The translations under genes and the position numbers were made by a program. The notes beneath the pieces were generated by a model, which saw only the letters and a program-made list of their open reading frames with translations, did no database searches and was not told the DNA's origin. This document shows, piece after piece, positions 42,773 to 51,544 of a stretch of 64,000 nt of DNA. How positions within the stretch are numbered: the first letter of the stretch is position 1; each line of letters opens with the position of its first letter. The DNA comes from Hyphomicrobiales bacterium (lineage in GTDB: Bacteria; Pseudomonadota; Alphaproteobacteria; Rhizobiales; Rhizobiaceae): assembly GCA_900466605.1 (NCBI GenBank), contig UBMU01000016.1, positions 248,001 to 312,000 of the forward strand, read 5' to 3'.

Positions 42773-42790
42773 CTGTCGTTCTGTCGGGAC

Positions 42791-43210
42791 TTATTCGTCC
42801 CGGTAGACCTTTTCCCGGCGCTCGTGCCGCTCTTGGGCCTCGATGGAAAGTGTGGCGATCGGTCGAGCGTCAAGCCGCTTGAGTCCGATTGGTTCGCCAG
42901 TCTCCTCGCAATAGCCGTAAGTGCCGTCTTCGATACGTTGCAGTGCTGCGTCGATCTTGGAAATCAGCTTTCTCTGGCGGTCGCGGGCACGCAGTTCGAT
43001 AGCCCGGTCTGTTTCGGATGATGCCCTGTCGGCAAGATCCGGATGGTTTGCGCTTTCCTCGGCCAAGTGGTCGAGGGTTTCGCGCGCCTCTCTGAGAATG
43101 TCATTCCTCCAGGCGACCAGCTTGGCTCTAAAGTAAGCCCGCTGATTGCCGTTCATGAACTCTTCCTCTTCCGAGGGTATGTAGTTGCTAAGATCGATCT
43201 TCTCACTCAA
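42791..43210 (-). CDS. dksA: DksA with degenerate zinc finger
   Basis: RNA-polymerase secondary-channel regulator that acts with ppGpp. The start is the TTG at 43210: the in-frame ATG at 43231 precedes the AGGAGA ribosome-binding site itself, which lies six bases before the TTG. This gives the 139-residue protein beginning SEKIDLSNYIP. The coiled-coil tip region (DLADRASSETDRA) is intact. Of the four zinc-site cysteines of E. coli DksA only the first is kept (C101); the other positions are T104, S122 and A125, so zinc binding is unlikely. Confidence 0.95.
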   Translation of the reverse strand: MSEKIDLSNYIPSEEEEFMNGNQRAYFRAKLVAWRNDILREARETLDHLAEESANHPDLADRASSETDRAIELRARDRQRKLISKIDAALQRIEDGTYGYCEETGEPIGLKRLDARPIATLSIEAQERHERREKVYRDE

Positions 43211-43482
43211 CGCGATTCTCCTGAAGAACATCTCATCTGGCGGGTGTATATCGCGAGCACTGCGGTTGATTCAAGCCAAATACGCTAGGTAAACAGTTTT
43301 TTAAATCTGTCATATTTTTGAGCTAACAGACTATTTTCTCATCACTATTCCGCAGATCGCTTATTCCCGTCCTGGTAACCCTGGACTTTCCTACCCGTAT
43401 TTCGCTGCAAGACATGCTGCTGTGGTTGACGCGCGTGCCGCTCAACCGCTACTGAAAAAGCTCCTTCGACGTGGATTTTCCT

Positions 43483-43980
43483 ATGGCTGCAATCACGCCT
43501 CCGCCTTCCCGGATTTATCTGCTACGGCACGCCGAAGCCACTTGGGCCGCCCCCGGGCAACGTGATTTCGACCGCCCCCTGAGTGAAAAAGGCTATGCCG
43601 ACGCCGAGATCGTCGCCGACAAGGCGGCCGACAAGGGATACAGGCCGGATCTGCTCCTCAGTTCAACAGCTGTGCGTTGCCGGGAGACGGCCGACGCCGT
43701 CCATCGGGCGATGGGCTCAACGCTAAACCTCCGATTCGTCGACGAGTTGTATAATGCTTCGCCGGACATCTACCTCGAGATCATCGACGCACAGGAAGCC
43801 CTCACCTCCGTCATGCTCGTGGGCCACAATCCTACAATGGAACAGACGCTGGAAGCCTTGATCGGTCACGAGACTCTCAGCCAAGCACTCCCGACAGGCT
43901 TTCCGACGGCTGGACTTGCGGTACTGGACTATGACAGCAGGTTGACAGGCTGGCGCCTCGTTGATTTCTTGATCGACTAA
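43483..43980 (+). CDS. sixA: SixA-type phosphohistidine phosphatase
   Basis: A 165-residue histidine-phosphatase-superfamily protein. RHAEATW at about residue 11 carries the catalytic His; GHNPTMEQ near residue 113 carries the second. SixA-like enzymes remove phosphate from Hpt domains. ATG at 43483 preferred over the GTG at 43471. Confidence 0.85.
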   Translation: MAAITPPPSRIYLLRHAEATWAAPGQRDFDRPLSEKGYADAEIVADKAADKGYRPDLLLSSTAVRCRETADAVHRAMGSTLNLRFVDELYNASPDIYLEIIDAQEALTSVMLVGHNPTMEQTLEALIGHETLSQALPTGFPTAGLAVLDYDSRLTGWRLVDFLID

Positions 43981-44058
43981 GGTCTTTTCGCGGAACGTCT
44001 TTTCGCATCGGCCTGCCGTTCCTATATGGCTTGTCACGATTAGAACCGGAATTCCGCC

Positions 44059-45534
44059 TTGCCACCCAGCCTGACCTCGCTCTCCGATGACGCGCGCATC
44101 GCACTGGACAATTTCGCGGACAGGGCATCGGGCCTGATCAATCCCACCGTGCGCCTTGGCGTCACCGGTCTCTCGCGTTCCGGCAAGACGGTCTTCATCT
44201 CATCCCTGGTTCATAATCTGCTGCACGGCGGCCGCCTGCCGCTGTTCGAGCCAGTGCAATCCGGTCGCGTCTCCGCGGTACGGCTTGAGCAGCAGCCAGA
44301 TGATGCGGTGCCGCGCTTCCAATACGAGGATCATATACGCTCGCTGGTGAAGGATCGCGTCTGGCCCGATTCTACGCGGGCAATCTCCGAATTGCGGATC
44401 ACCCTCGAGTATCAAAGCGCAAGCGGCTGGAATCGACTGTTCTCGCCCGGCCGGCTGTCGATCGATATCGTCGACTATCCCGGCGAATGGCTTCTGGACC
44501 TGCCGCTGCTTGGAAAGGATTATCGGACCTTCTGCGAGGAGACGGTTGCCTTGGCTGCAACTGGCATTCGCGCAGAACTCGCGGACGATTGGCTAACGCT
44601 AATCCGCGCCACCGACGTTAATGCGCCAGCAGACGAAATGCGCGCCCGCGACCTCGCCACTGTTTTTGCCGACTATCTCAAAGCCTGCAAAGCCGACGAA
44701 CGCTCGCTTTCTACGCTCCCTCCCGGCCGGTTCCTGTTGCCTGGCGATCTCGATGGCTCTCCGGCCCTTACCTTTGCTCCACTCGCGCTGCCGCCCGAAG
44801 GCAAAGCGCCGAAGGGATCGCTGTGGGCGATGATGGAACGACGCTACGAGGCCTACAAATCGGTAGTCGTGAAGCCCTTCTTTCGCGAGCATTTCGCCCG
44901 CCTCGACAGGCAGATCGTGCTCGTCGACGCGTTGCAAGCTATCAACCGTGGCCCCGAGGCCGTACAAGACCTTGAACGCGCCCTCACGGACGTTCTGGCT
45001 TGCTTCCGCCCAGGTACGAACTCGTGGCTGTCATCGTTGCTTGGTCGTCGTATCGATCGTGTGCTTGTCGCGGCAACGAAGGCCGATCACCTTCACCACG
45101 AGAGCCATGACCGGCTCGATGCCCTTACCCGCCGCCTGGTCGACCGTGCCGTGCATCGCATTGGCATGGCCGGTGCCGGTATAGACGTCATGGCGCTTGC
45201 CTCAGTCCGCGCGACGCGCGAAGCGACCGTAAAGCGCGACGGTCATGACCTACCGGTTATCGTCGGAACCCCGATGGAGGGCGAAACCATCAGCGGAGAA
45301 CGCTTTGACGGTCACAAAAAGACGGCGATATTTCCCGGTGATCTGCCGCTCGATCCGGAGAGCCTGTTCGAGCGCATTGAATCGGGAGACCGCGACGTTT
45401 CGCTTCCCGACGTCAGTGTCGTGCGATTCCGTCCGCCACACCTTGAAGAGACAGGCGCAGGCATAAAGCTTTCGGTCCCGCACATTCGCCTCGACCGTGC
45501 CATGCAATTTCTGTTCGGAGATCGCCTCGCATGA
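44059..45534 (+). CDS. ycjX: YcjX-family P-loop protein
   Basis: A 491-residue YcjX (DUF463) protein, a GTPase-like stress-associated family. The P-loop GLSRSGKT is at 37-44, and IDIVDYPGEWLLDLPLL is a switch-II-like region. Start is TTG at 44059, with CCGGA upstream. It overlaps the following gene by four bases (ATGA), as in other ycjX-ycjF pairs. Confidence 0.93.
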   Translation: MPPSLTSLSDDARIALDNFADRASGLINPTVRLGVTGLSRSGKTVFISSLVHNLLHGGRLPLFEPVQSGRVSAVRLEQQPDDAVPRFQYEDHIRSLVKDRVWPDSTRAISELRITLEYQSASGWNRLFSPGRLSIDIVDYPGEWLLDLPLLGKDYRTFCEETVALAATGIRAELADDWLTLIRATDVNAPADEMRARDLATVFADYLKACKADERSLSTLPPGRFLLPGDLDGSPALTFAPLALPPEGKAPKGSLWAMMERRYEAYKSVVVKPFFREHFARLDRQIVLVDALQAINRGPEAVQDLERALTDVLACFRPGTNSWLSSLLGRRIDRVLVAATKADHLHHESHDRLDALTRRLVDRAVHRIGMAGAGIDVMALASVRATREATVKRDGHDLPVIVGTPMEGETISGERFDGHKKTAIFPGDLPLDPESLFERIESGDRDVSLPDVSVVRFRPPHLEETGAGIKLSVPHIRLDRAMQFLFGDRLA

Positions 45535-46610
45535 TCAAGCCACCATCCGAACACCCTGCACACCGGACGCCGGCAGCGTTTTCCTATGAGGACGACATCC
45601 CGAGCAGGCCGGCGGTCGAAACAAAATACAGCCAGCGAAAGCCTGGTAGCTTCACGGAAGAGATAGTGTTGACCGCCGACGAGGACGATCCATTTCTCAA
45701 CCCCGAGAAGGATATCCCTCCAATTCCGGTCGCGATCCCGCGCAGGCGCAGCACCTCGTTTGCCAAAATCGCGGCCGCCGCATTCAGCATCCTCTTTTCG
45801 CTTGCCTTCGGCCTTTGGACCGACAGCCTCATCCGCAATCTCTTTAGCCGCGCAGATTGGCTAGGCTACGCGGCGCTTGCTGCACTCGCGATCGGCGTTC
45901 TGGCGGTGATCGCCATTGTTGTCCGTGAAACAGCCGGAATGATGCGGCTGACGGCTGTGCAGGCGATCAAGGCGGAAGCCGAGGCGGCCCTGATGGAGAC
46001 GAAGCCGGCGAAGGCGCGCACATTGGTCAAACGCCTGGAAACATTGCTCTCCAATAAGCCCGAGACGGCCAAAGGCCGAGCCACGCTGAAGGCGGCAGAA
46101 GGCGATATCATCGACGCGCCGCATCTTATCGCCCTCGCGGAGCGTGAGCTTCTGGCACCACTCGACCGGCAAGCGCGGGCTCTGATCGTCAATGCGTCGA
46201 AACGGGTCTCCATCGTCACGGCCGTCAGCCCGCGCGCGATAGTCGACCTCCTATACGTGCTCTACGAAGCCGCCCGGCTCGTCCGGGCCATGGCGGAACT
46301 CTACGGCGGCCGCCCAGGTACGCTCGGCATGCTCAGGCTCATGCGAGACGTTCTGGCGCATCTTGCCGTTACCGGCTCAATCGCCGTCGGCGACAGCCTT
46401 GTGCAACAGGTGCTTGGTCACGGCCTGGCATCGAAGCTGTCCGCACGCCTCGGCGAAGGCGTCATCAACGGCCTGATGACAGCCCGCATCGGAATCGCGG
46501 CCATGGATCTATGCCGTCCCCTTTCTTTCCATGCCCTGAAGCGCCCGGGAATCGGCGACTTCATTGGTGACCTCACGCCGTCCATGACATCGCGTGACAA
46601 GAATTCCTGA
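45531..46610 (+). CDS. ycjF: YcjF-family membrane protein
   Basis: A 359-residue protein with an N-terminal charged region, two transmembrane segments (about 80-125) and a C-terminal DUF697-like domain with GSIAVGDSLVQQVLGHGLASKLSARLGEG-type sequence, in parts. It is translationally coupled to ycjX. The function is unknown. Confidence 0.92.
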   Translation: MIKPPSEHPAHRTPAAFSYEDDIPSRPAVETKYSQRKPGSFTEEIVLTADEDDPFLNPEKDIPPIPVAIPRRRSTSFAKIAAAAFSILFSLAFGLWTDSLIRNLFSRADWLGYAALAALAIGVLAVIAIVVRETAGMMRLTAVQAIKAEAEAALMETKPAKARTLVKRLETLLSNKPETAKGRATLKAAEGDIIDAPHLIALAERELLAPLDRQARALIVNASKRVSIVTAVSPRAIVDLLYVLYEAARLVRAMAELYGGRPGTLGMLRLMRDVLAHLAVTGSIAVGDSLVQQVLGHGLASKLSARLGEGVINGLMTARIGIAAMDLCRPLSFHALKRPGIGDFIGDLTPSMTSRDKNS

Positions 46611-46822
46611 GAATTTGAAGGTTTTGTCGCGCTTGGCACACATCAAGCGGGGCCTGGAAATACCTATTATGAATTCAAAGCCCTAGCTGCCAGATGGCAC
46701 CCTCCGTTCGCGGCGGACAGTACTGCTGCCCGACGCTTTTCGGCCCCAGAAGAAACCAAGCGTTAACCATTATTCGGCAAAACTTGACATCAGTTAAGCG
46801 ATAGTGTCGCTAGGGAAAATCC

Positions 46823-47374
46823 ATGTATTCGCGCAAGTTTCTTCTTCTTTTCGGGCTAGCGGCGGTGGCATTGTCACCGGTCGTCGACATGGCTCCATCA
46901 GCGACAGCGGCGACCCGTGACAAAGCCTTCTTCGACTCGGTCGCCGGCAGCTGGCGAGGCCCCGGCGAGATCGTCGCCGGCAAGTACAAAGGCACGAAAT
47001 TCACCTGCAACCTGGTAGGCGAACCGGTAAGCGCTGGCGGAACGGGTATCAAGCTCGACGGTAGCTGCAGGGTCGGCGTCTTCAAGCAGCCGATGACTGC
47101 GCTCATCACCCAGTCGGGCAACTCCTACAAGGGCAAGTTCCTTGATGGTGCCGATGGCAAGGGGCTCGACGTCGTATCCGGTGCCGTCACGCAGGATACT
47201 GTTGTCGTCGGTCTCAATCGCTCCAAACTCAACGGTGCCATGATCGCTCGCGTTCGTGACGACAAGACCATGAACATTACGGTTTCTGTCAAGGTCGAAA
47301 GCCAGATGATCCCTGTCATCGGCCTGACGCTGACGCGCCAAGTGGACGAAATCACCGTCGGCTCCGTCGAGTAG
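46823..47374 (+). CDS. Secreted protein of unknown function
   Basis: A 183-residue exported protein with a signal peptide ending near ATAA at residue 30 and two cysteines at about 61 and 81. The mature part is beta-rich (GSWRGPGEIVAGKYKGTKFTC) and lacks a motif I can name. A TTGACA at 46784 could be its -35 box. GGGA lies seven bases before the ATG. Confidence 0.75.
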   Translation: MYSRKFLLLFGLAAVALSPVVDMAPSATAATRDKAFFDSVAGSWRGPGEIVAGKYKGTKFTCNLVGEPVSAGGTGIKLDGSCRVGVFKQPMTALITQSGNSYKGKFLDGADGKGLDVVSGAVTQDTVVVGLNRSKLNGAMIARVRDDKTMNITVSVKVESQMIPVIGLTLTRQVDEITVGSVE

Positions 47375-47395
47375 TTCCAGCAGAAATCTTTTCAG

Positions 47396-47419
47396 AGCGG
47401 CGGATTTTCCGCCGCTTTT
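47396..47419 (+). terminator. Terminator after the secreted-protein gene
   Basis: AGCGGCGG (47396-47403) pairs with CCGCCGCT (47409-47416), followed by TTT. Confidence 0.75.
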
Positions 47420-47424
47420 CTGCT

Positions 47425-47943
47425 TCAGGCCGTATGCCACCAGGTCCTGCTGTGATCGGCGATTTCGATCCCTTGCACATCAGCCTCGGCGAGCCATTCG
47501 CGAACAGTTGTTCCATCGACGAGCAGATCCGGAGCAAAGTCGGCAAGCGGCATCAGCACGAAGCCCCGATCCGTCATGCGCGGGTGCGGAAGCTCGAGCC
47601 TCGGCGCCGATTGAACCACGTCGGCATAGGTCAGGACATCGATATCGAGCGTCCGTGGCCCCCACCGCTCAATACGCTCTCGTTTCATCCCCCGTTCGAT
47701 ATCGAGGCAGACGTCAAGAAGCGCCTCGGGACCAAGCGTTGTTTCGACTTCAGCGCAAGCGTTGAAGAAATAGGACTGGTCGGTCTTTCCCCAGGGAGGC
47801 GTACGATAGAGGCGCGATACGGTTACCACCCGACAATCGGCGCGCTGGTCAAGCGCTCTGAGAGCGACAGCCATCGCATGCACAGGCTCGCCCAGATTGC
47901 CGCCAAGGCCAAGCGTTGCGGTCTTGAAAATGGTATCAGGCAA
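47425..47943 (-). CDS. folK: 6-hydroxymethyl-7,8-dihydropterin pyrophosphokinase
   Basis: Third gene of the folate cluster; HPPK transfers pyrophosphate to hydroxymethyl-dihydropterin. GLGGNLGEP at residue 12, PPWGKTDQSYFFNACAEV, RWGPRTLDIDVL and LPHPRMTDRGFVLMPL are the family motifs. 172 residues. Its start overlaps folB by 8 bases. Confidence 0.96.
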   Translation of the reverse strand: MPDTIFKTATLGLGGNLGEPVHAMAVALRALDQRADCRVVTVSRLYRTPPWGKTDQSYFFNACAEVETTLGPEALLDVCLDIERGMKRERIERWGPRTLDIDVLTYADVVQSAPRLELPHPRMTDRGFVLMPLADFAPDLLVDGTTVREWLAEADVQGIEIADHSRTWWHTA

Positions 47944-48304
47944 AGTGTTCGACGCTCACCTGCACGAAATCCAGAACGCCCGGCACTGGCGCGTTAGGCT
48001 TGCGGACTGTAATCTTTGCGCGCTTGATCTGCGGAAACTTCGAACAGAGTCCTTTCGCTATATCGAGCGCAAGTGACTCGATCAGATAGCGTCGCTTGCC
48101 CGTGACGATCTCCTCGATCACGGTGAATGCAATGCCGTAGTTGACGGTATCATTGATGGAATCGCTTTCCAGAGCATCGCCGGCGACGACATCGAGCTCG
48201 GCATCCACAAAGAAGCGCTGGCCGAGGAACTCTTCCTCGTCGTGAACGCCGTGCCGGGCAAAGAAGGCGCAGTTCTGAAGCGTGATGGTGTAAGTGCTGC
48301 TCAT
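47936..48304 (-). CDS. folB: Dihydroneopterin aldolase
   Basis: Aldolase that makes hydroxymethyl-dihydropterin. 122 residues; FFARHGVHDEEEFLGQRFFVDAELD is the family N-terminus, in parts, and VRKPNAPVPGVLDFVQV is its end. ATG overlaps the folP stop by four bases. Confidence 0.95.
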   Translation of the reverse strand: MSSTYTITLQNCAFFARHGVHDEEEFLGQRFFVDAELDVVAGDALESDSINDTVNYGIAFTVIEEIVTGKRRYLIESLALDIAKGLCSKFPQIKRAKITVRKPNAPVPGVLDFVQVSVEHFA

Positions 48305-49173
48305 GCCAGTTGTCCCTGCTCGAAGCTGTAGCGCGCCGCAAGCATAGCATCGGCGATGGCCAGAGCGTCCCTGTTGATTGCGACATCGTGTACGCGAAAA
48401 ATGACCGCTCCGGATAGACGCAACAGTACGCTCGTCGCTGCCGTCCCCGCGTCACGATCAGCGGCTTCCCTGCCGGTAATGGCGCCGACGAAGCGCTTGC
48501 GCGATGTCCCGGCAAGCAACGGCAGTCCAAGGCGATGAAGCTCGCTGAAACGTGCCATCAGCTCCATATTCTCTTCAGTATCCTTCGCAAAGCCGAAGCC
48601 GGGATCCAACACGATGCGATCCCTCGGGACACCCGCCGCCGACGCGATTTCGAGCGAACGTTCGAGGAAGAGAACCTGGTCGGCGATCACGTCAGAAAGC
48701 TTTTCGCGGTCGCGGCCCGTGTGCATCAAGCACAGTCCCGCTCCGGTATCTGCTGCGATCTTTCCGATCTCCGGCTCTTTCTGCAGCCCGAACACGTCAT
48801 TGATAACATGCGCTCCCGCACTCACCGCAAGCCGGGCCGTCTCAGCACGGTAGGTGTCGATCGAGATCAATGCGTCGGTCTTGTCGCGAAGCGACTCGAT
48901 CACCGGCAGTACCCGTGCCTGCTCTTCCCAGGGAGTCACGGTAGCAGCTCCAGGACGTGTCGATTCGCCACCGATATCGATGATCTCAGCACCCTCCCCA
49001 GCAACCTTCAGCGCATGCGCAACGGCAGCGTCAACAGTGTCGTACAGTCCACCGTCAGAGAAGGAGTCAGGCGTCGCGTTGACGATCCCCATGATCACGG
49101 AACGCGCGCCCAATTCGATCTCACGACCATGCCCGACCCGCCAGAAACTGCTCCCAAGCTGTGCCAACGGCAT
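48301..49173 (-). CDS. folP: Dihydropteroate synthase
   Basis: Condenses the pterin pyrophosphate with p-aminobenzoate, and is the target of sulfonamides. MGIVNATPDSFSDGG and IDIGGESTRPGA are the substrate-binding motifs; AGTSRKRFVGAITGR is the third. 290 residues. First gene of the folP-folB-folK operon. The divergent plus-strand frame overlaps its start if extended to 49161. Confidence 0.96.
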   Translation of the reverse strand: MPLAQLGSSFWRVGHGREIELGARSVIMGIVNATPDSFSDGGLYDTVDAAVAHALKVAGEGAEIIDIGGESTRPGAATVTPWEEQARVLPVIESLRDKTDALISIDTYRAETARLAVSAGAHVINDVFGLQKEPEIGKIAADTGAGLCLMHTGRDREKLSDVIADQVLFLERSLEIASAAGVPRDRIVLDPGFGFAKDTEENMELMARFSELHRLGLPLLAGTSRKRFVGAITGREAADRDAGTAATSVLLRLSGAVIFRVHDVAINRDALAIADAMLAARYSFEQGQLA

Positions 49174-49250
49174 TCATCCTATCGATCGAAAAAGACGCCA
49201 ACGATATTGCGCTGGCCGTGCCTATGCCCCAAGCTCCGGCAAACTTCAAC

Positions 49251-49892
49251 ATGAGTATCTGTAGAATGCTTTCCGTACCGCGTTATATGCCCTTTCTCTT
49301 CGGACTTTCCATGGCCGTCTTGGCGTGCACTTCAGCCTCTGCCGCTGTGGTCGCGACGAAAAGCTACTCCTACTTCACGATCAGGGGCAAAACCGCGGAT
49401 CAGCTCGATCAGCAGCTGAGTTCCAACGGACCGACCGCAAGCGGGTCATCAGCCCGTCATCCGGGCGCGACCAAGATACGCTTTGGTGGCGATGCCACCT
49501 ATGTCCAGTCGGGAGGCAAGTGCAAGGTCGGCAGTGCGAGGGTGACGGTTCACACCCAGATCATCCTGCCCCGCTGGAGCAACCGCAAAGGCGCCAGCAA
49601 AGAGCTCTCGATGATTTGGGATGCGCTTTCGAGCGACATTAAGCGTCACGAAGAGCGCCATGCCGAGATTGCGCGAAACCAGGCACGCACTATGGAGAAG
49701 CAGATTCTCGCCCTTCCCCCACAGCGCAATTGCGAACTCATGCAGCAACTCGTCACCGATGTATCGACGCGCGGCATCGAGGAGCACGATCGCCTGCAGG
49801 CCCGATTCGACCGAGTCGAAGCGGTCAATTTCCAGAATCGCATGATGAGGTTGCTGGACCACCGACTCAAAACAGCGAGCGGCGCAAGATAA
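49251..49892 (+). CDS. DUF922-type secreted putative metalloprotease
   Basis: An exported protein (about 213 residues) with a signal peptide ending in SASA, belonging to the DUF922 family of predicted zinc proteases. HEERH at 49647-49661 provides the HExxH-like motif. The start is uncertain: in-frame Met codons at 49161, 49224, 49251, 49266 and 49287 lack clear ribosome-binding sites; the first overlaps folP. Confidence 0.8.
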   Translation: MSICRMLSVPRYMPFLFGLSMAVLACTSASAAVVATKSYSYFTIRGKTADQLDQQLSSNGPTASGSSARHPGATKIRFGGDATYVQSGGKCKVGSARVTVHTQIILPRWSNRKGASKELSMIWDALSSDIKRHEERHAEIARNQARTMEKQILALPPQRNCELMQQLVTDVSTRGIEEHDRLQARFDRVEAVNFQNRMMRLLDHRLKTASGAR

Positions 49893-49974
49893 CCGATTCC
49901 AGGGCCGAAAACGATCACAGAAGTTTAGCCGCGTAACAAAACTTGTGCGAAACTGCAGTGGCCCCAGTGATTTA

Positions 49975-50007
49975 GTGGTTATTTCTCGGTCTAGCTAAAT
50001 CAACCAC
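49975..50007. repeat. Inverted repeat upstream of the small RNA candidate
   Basis: GTGGTTATTT (49975-49984) pairs with AAATCAACCAC (49997-50007) with one bulged base. It lies about 20-50 bases upstream of the predicted start of the small RNA and could be its operator. Confidence 0.35.
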
Positions 50008-50026
50008 AACGCGGTAATATTCAAAC

Positions 50027-50168
50027 ATTCGAAAGTTCAGGTCCGTAAGCCCGAACTTTCGCTCCTGGGTTCTCCTGGCGCGTTGCGAAGCCGCGGATGA
50101 TCCTCCCTCGTCCGTAGGTAATGCGCCTACCTCGCCTCGCTCGTCTAACGGCCAGCGAGGCTTTTTTT
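50027..50168 (+). ncRNA. Candidate small regulatory RNA
   Basis: About 142 bases without an open frame between the DUF922 gene and the convergent ferredoxin gene. A TAATAT -10 box lies at 50015-50020. Three structures follow: a perfect 9-bp hairpin (50030-50038 with 50053-50061); a 7-bp hairpin (50094-50100 with 50108-50114) exposing the loop TCCTCCC, complementary to a Shine-Dalgarno sequence; and a terminator stem GCCTCGCT/AGCGAGGC (50134-50141 with 50154-50161) followed by seven T. Two more CTCCT motifs lie at 50062 and 50072. No good -35 is visible. C-rich loops of this kind characterise several rhizobial trans-acting RNAs; this is inference. Confidence 0.65.
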
Positions 50169-50184
50169 GACAAGCGCCGGGGGA

Positions 50185-50505
50185 TCAGGCCTGACGCTCG
50201 GGGACGTGGACGGTGAGCCCATCCAGGGCCGCCTTCATTCTGATCTGACAGGAGAGGCGCGAAGTCGGACGCACGTCAAACGCGAAATCGAGCATGTCCT
50301 CTTCCATCGCCTCAGGCGGACCGACGCGCTCCGTCCACTCCTCGTCGATGTAGACATGACAGGTTGCGCAAGCGCAGGCGCCGCCGCATTCGGCTTCGAT
50401 GCCAGGCACGGAATTGCGCACGGCATTTTCCATAACAGTCGATCCCTGATCGACATCAAGATCGAAGCGTGTGCCATCGAAGGCGACAATGGTCAGTTTA
50501 GGCAT
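50185..50505 (-). CDS. [2Fe-2S] ferredoxin, adrenodoxin type
   Basis: A 106-residue electron carrier. C40, C46, C49 and C86 form the C-x5-C-x2-C...C cluster ligands; the intervening acidic helix ([10 protein letters not shown]) is the partner-binding region of adrenodoxin-like proteins. Function is likely Fe-S assembly or monooxygenase supply. GGAAA ribosome-binding site present. Confidence 0.95.
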   Translation of the reverse strand: MPKLTIVAFDGTRFDLDVDQGSTVMENAVRNSVPGIEAECGGACACATCHVYIDEEWTERVGPPEAMEEDMLDFAFDVRPTSRLSCQIRMKAALDGLTVHVPERQA

Positions 50506-50650
50506 GATGATTTCCGGTGGTCGTCAATGGGAGGGTCTGGATTTTTCTTCCAACAAAACGTCGAGGCAGTCAACATCGGCTGTCCGATGCCCTTCATCTC
50601 AGATTGAGAAGCGACGCGCTTGTCAGATTGCGCCACACCGACAGTCACAA

Positions 50651-50682
50651 AAAGACCCGCTGCTCCGAAATGGATCAGCGGG
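50651..50682 (-). terminator. Hpt-gene terminator
   Basis: CCCGCTG (50656-50662) pairs with CAGCGGG (50676-50682), with an inner TCC/GGA stem; minus-strand T-run follows. Confidence 0.7.
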
Positions 50683-50709
50683 CTTGCTGTCCGGCCTGAC
50701 TTGTAGCGC

Positions 50710-51078
50710 TCAACGGCAAAGCTTGAGGATAAAGTTTTCGGCTTCGATCACTGCAATGCCAACTGCCGCCATGCTGGCAGCGTCGCCACAATTTCCCTCG
50801 AGCACTTCCGCGGCGGCATGAACCCGGAACGCGCCCACAGCGCCGGCAGCTCCCTTGAGCCGATGGGCTGCGGCCTCGATGATTTTCGTGTCGCCGGACG
50901 AGATCTCCTGCAGGCAGGCTCGCGCCTGCCGCGCAAACATCTGCAGAACTTCGATCTCAAGGCCTTTGTCGCCCATTGTCTGGTTTGCCAGATGCACCAA
51001 GTCCACCGGCCGCTCCTGCGAAGGGCGTGGCCCCTTGCAATTGTCGGGCGCCGCAAACGCAATACTCACTGCTGCCAT
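50710..51078 (-). CDS. Stand-alone Hpt phosphotransfer protein
   Basis: A 122-residue single-domain protein. The phospho-accepting His is H72 in AAHRLKGAAGAVGA, the hallmark of Hpt domains. The start at 51078 has GGGAGAA upstream; the frame extends to 51159. It has no kinase partner next door; hybrid kinases, including CckA, would need such a carrier, although CckA normally uses ChpT. The upstream intergenic region has CtrA-like boxes. Confidence 0.88.
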   Translation of the reverse strand: MAAVSIAFAAPDNCKGPRPSQERPVDLVHLANQTMGDKGLEIEVLQMFARQARACLQEISSGDTKIIEAAAHRLKGAAGAVGAFRVHAAAEVLEGNCGDAASMAAVGIAVIEAENFILKLCR

Positions 51079-51143
51079 ATGCCAATTCTCCCGTCGTATA
51101 TCCCGCCATTTGTTCATCGTGCGGCTGCGGGCTGGCCATCGCG

Positions 51144-51289
51144 TTAAATTTCGGCACATTCAGGGCGGATTTTTCGCGTTATGGTTAACGTCCGTTAAAC
51201 ATCCCTAACCCGTTGGTTTTTAACGGGGCCAATTTATTAAATGATGTTAATAAGACCTTAATGCTGAGGGATTTGAGCGGTTGCGTTAA
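51144..51289. promoter_or_regulatory. Cluster of CtrA-like TTAA boxes
   Basis: The 466-base gap 51079-51544 holds no gene. It contains TTAA at 51144, 51185, 51195, 51220, 51237, 51247, 51258 and 51286. 51247-51261 is a full TTAA-N7-TTAA CtrA consensus; 51185-51198 and 51237-51250 are N6 variants. The boxes lie between the divergent Hpt and growth-pole-ring genes and could control either. Confidence 0.5.
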
Positions 51290-51544
51290 TTGTCTAGCAG
51301 TCTGGGATGTGTCACTACGATACTACTGGGCGAGCTCTCTGGTACCTGCCTTTGCTCGCCAAGTGGATAATGGTAATGTTTTGATACCGTCTGTATGAAA
51401 AAGCAGCTATCCACTCTGAAATGACATGCTTATCCGTCCTCGGCAACGTGGGCGGGCGGGCTCAGAGGCAAAGGTTTTGTTCGGGCTCGGCGGAAGCCCG
51501 GATGCGTTGATGAACCGGCTGGGATGTAACGAGGCGTAACGTAA

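Noticed and set aside
51213..51398. Short open frames in the intergenic region before gpr
   Set aside because: No ribosome-binding site and no recognisable protein; the region is better explained as a regulatory region.
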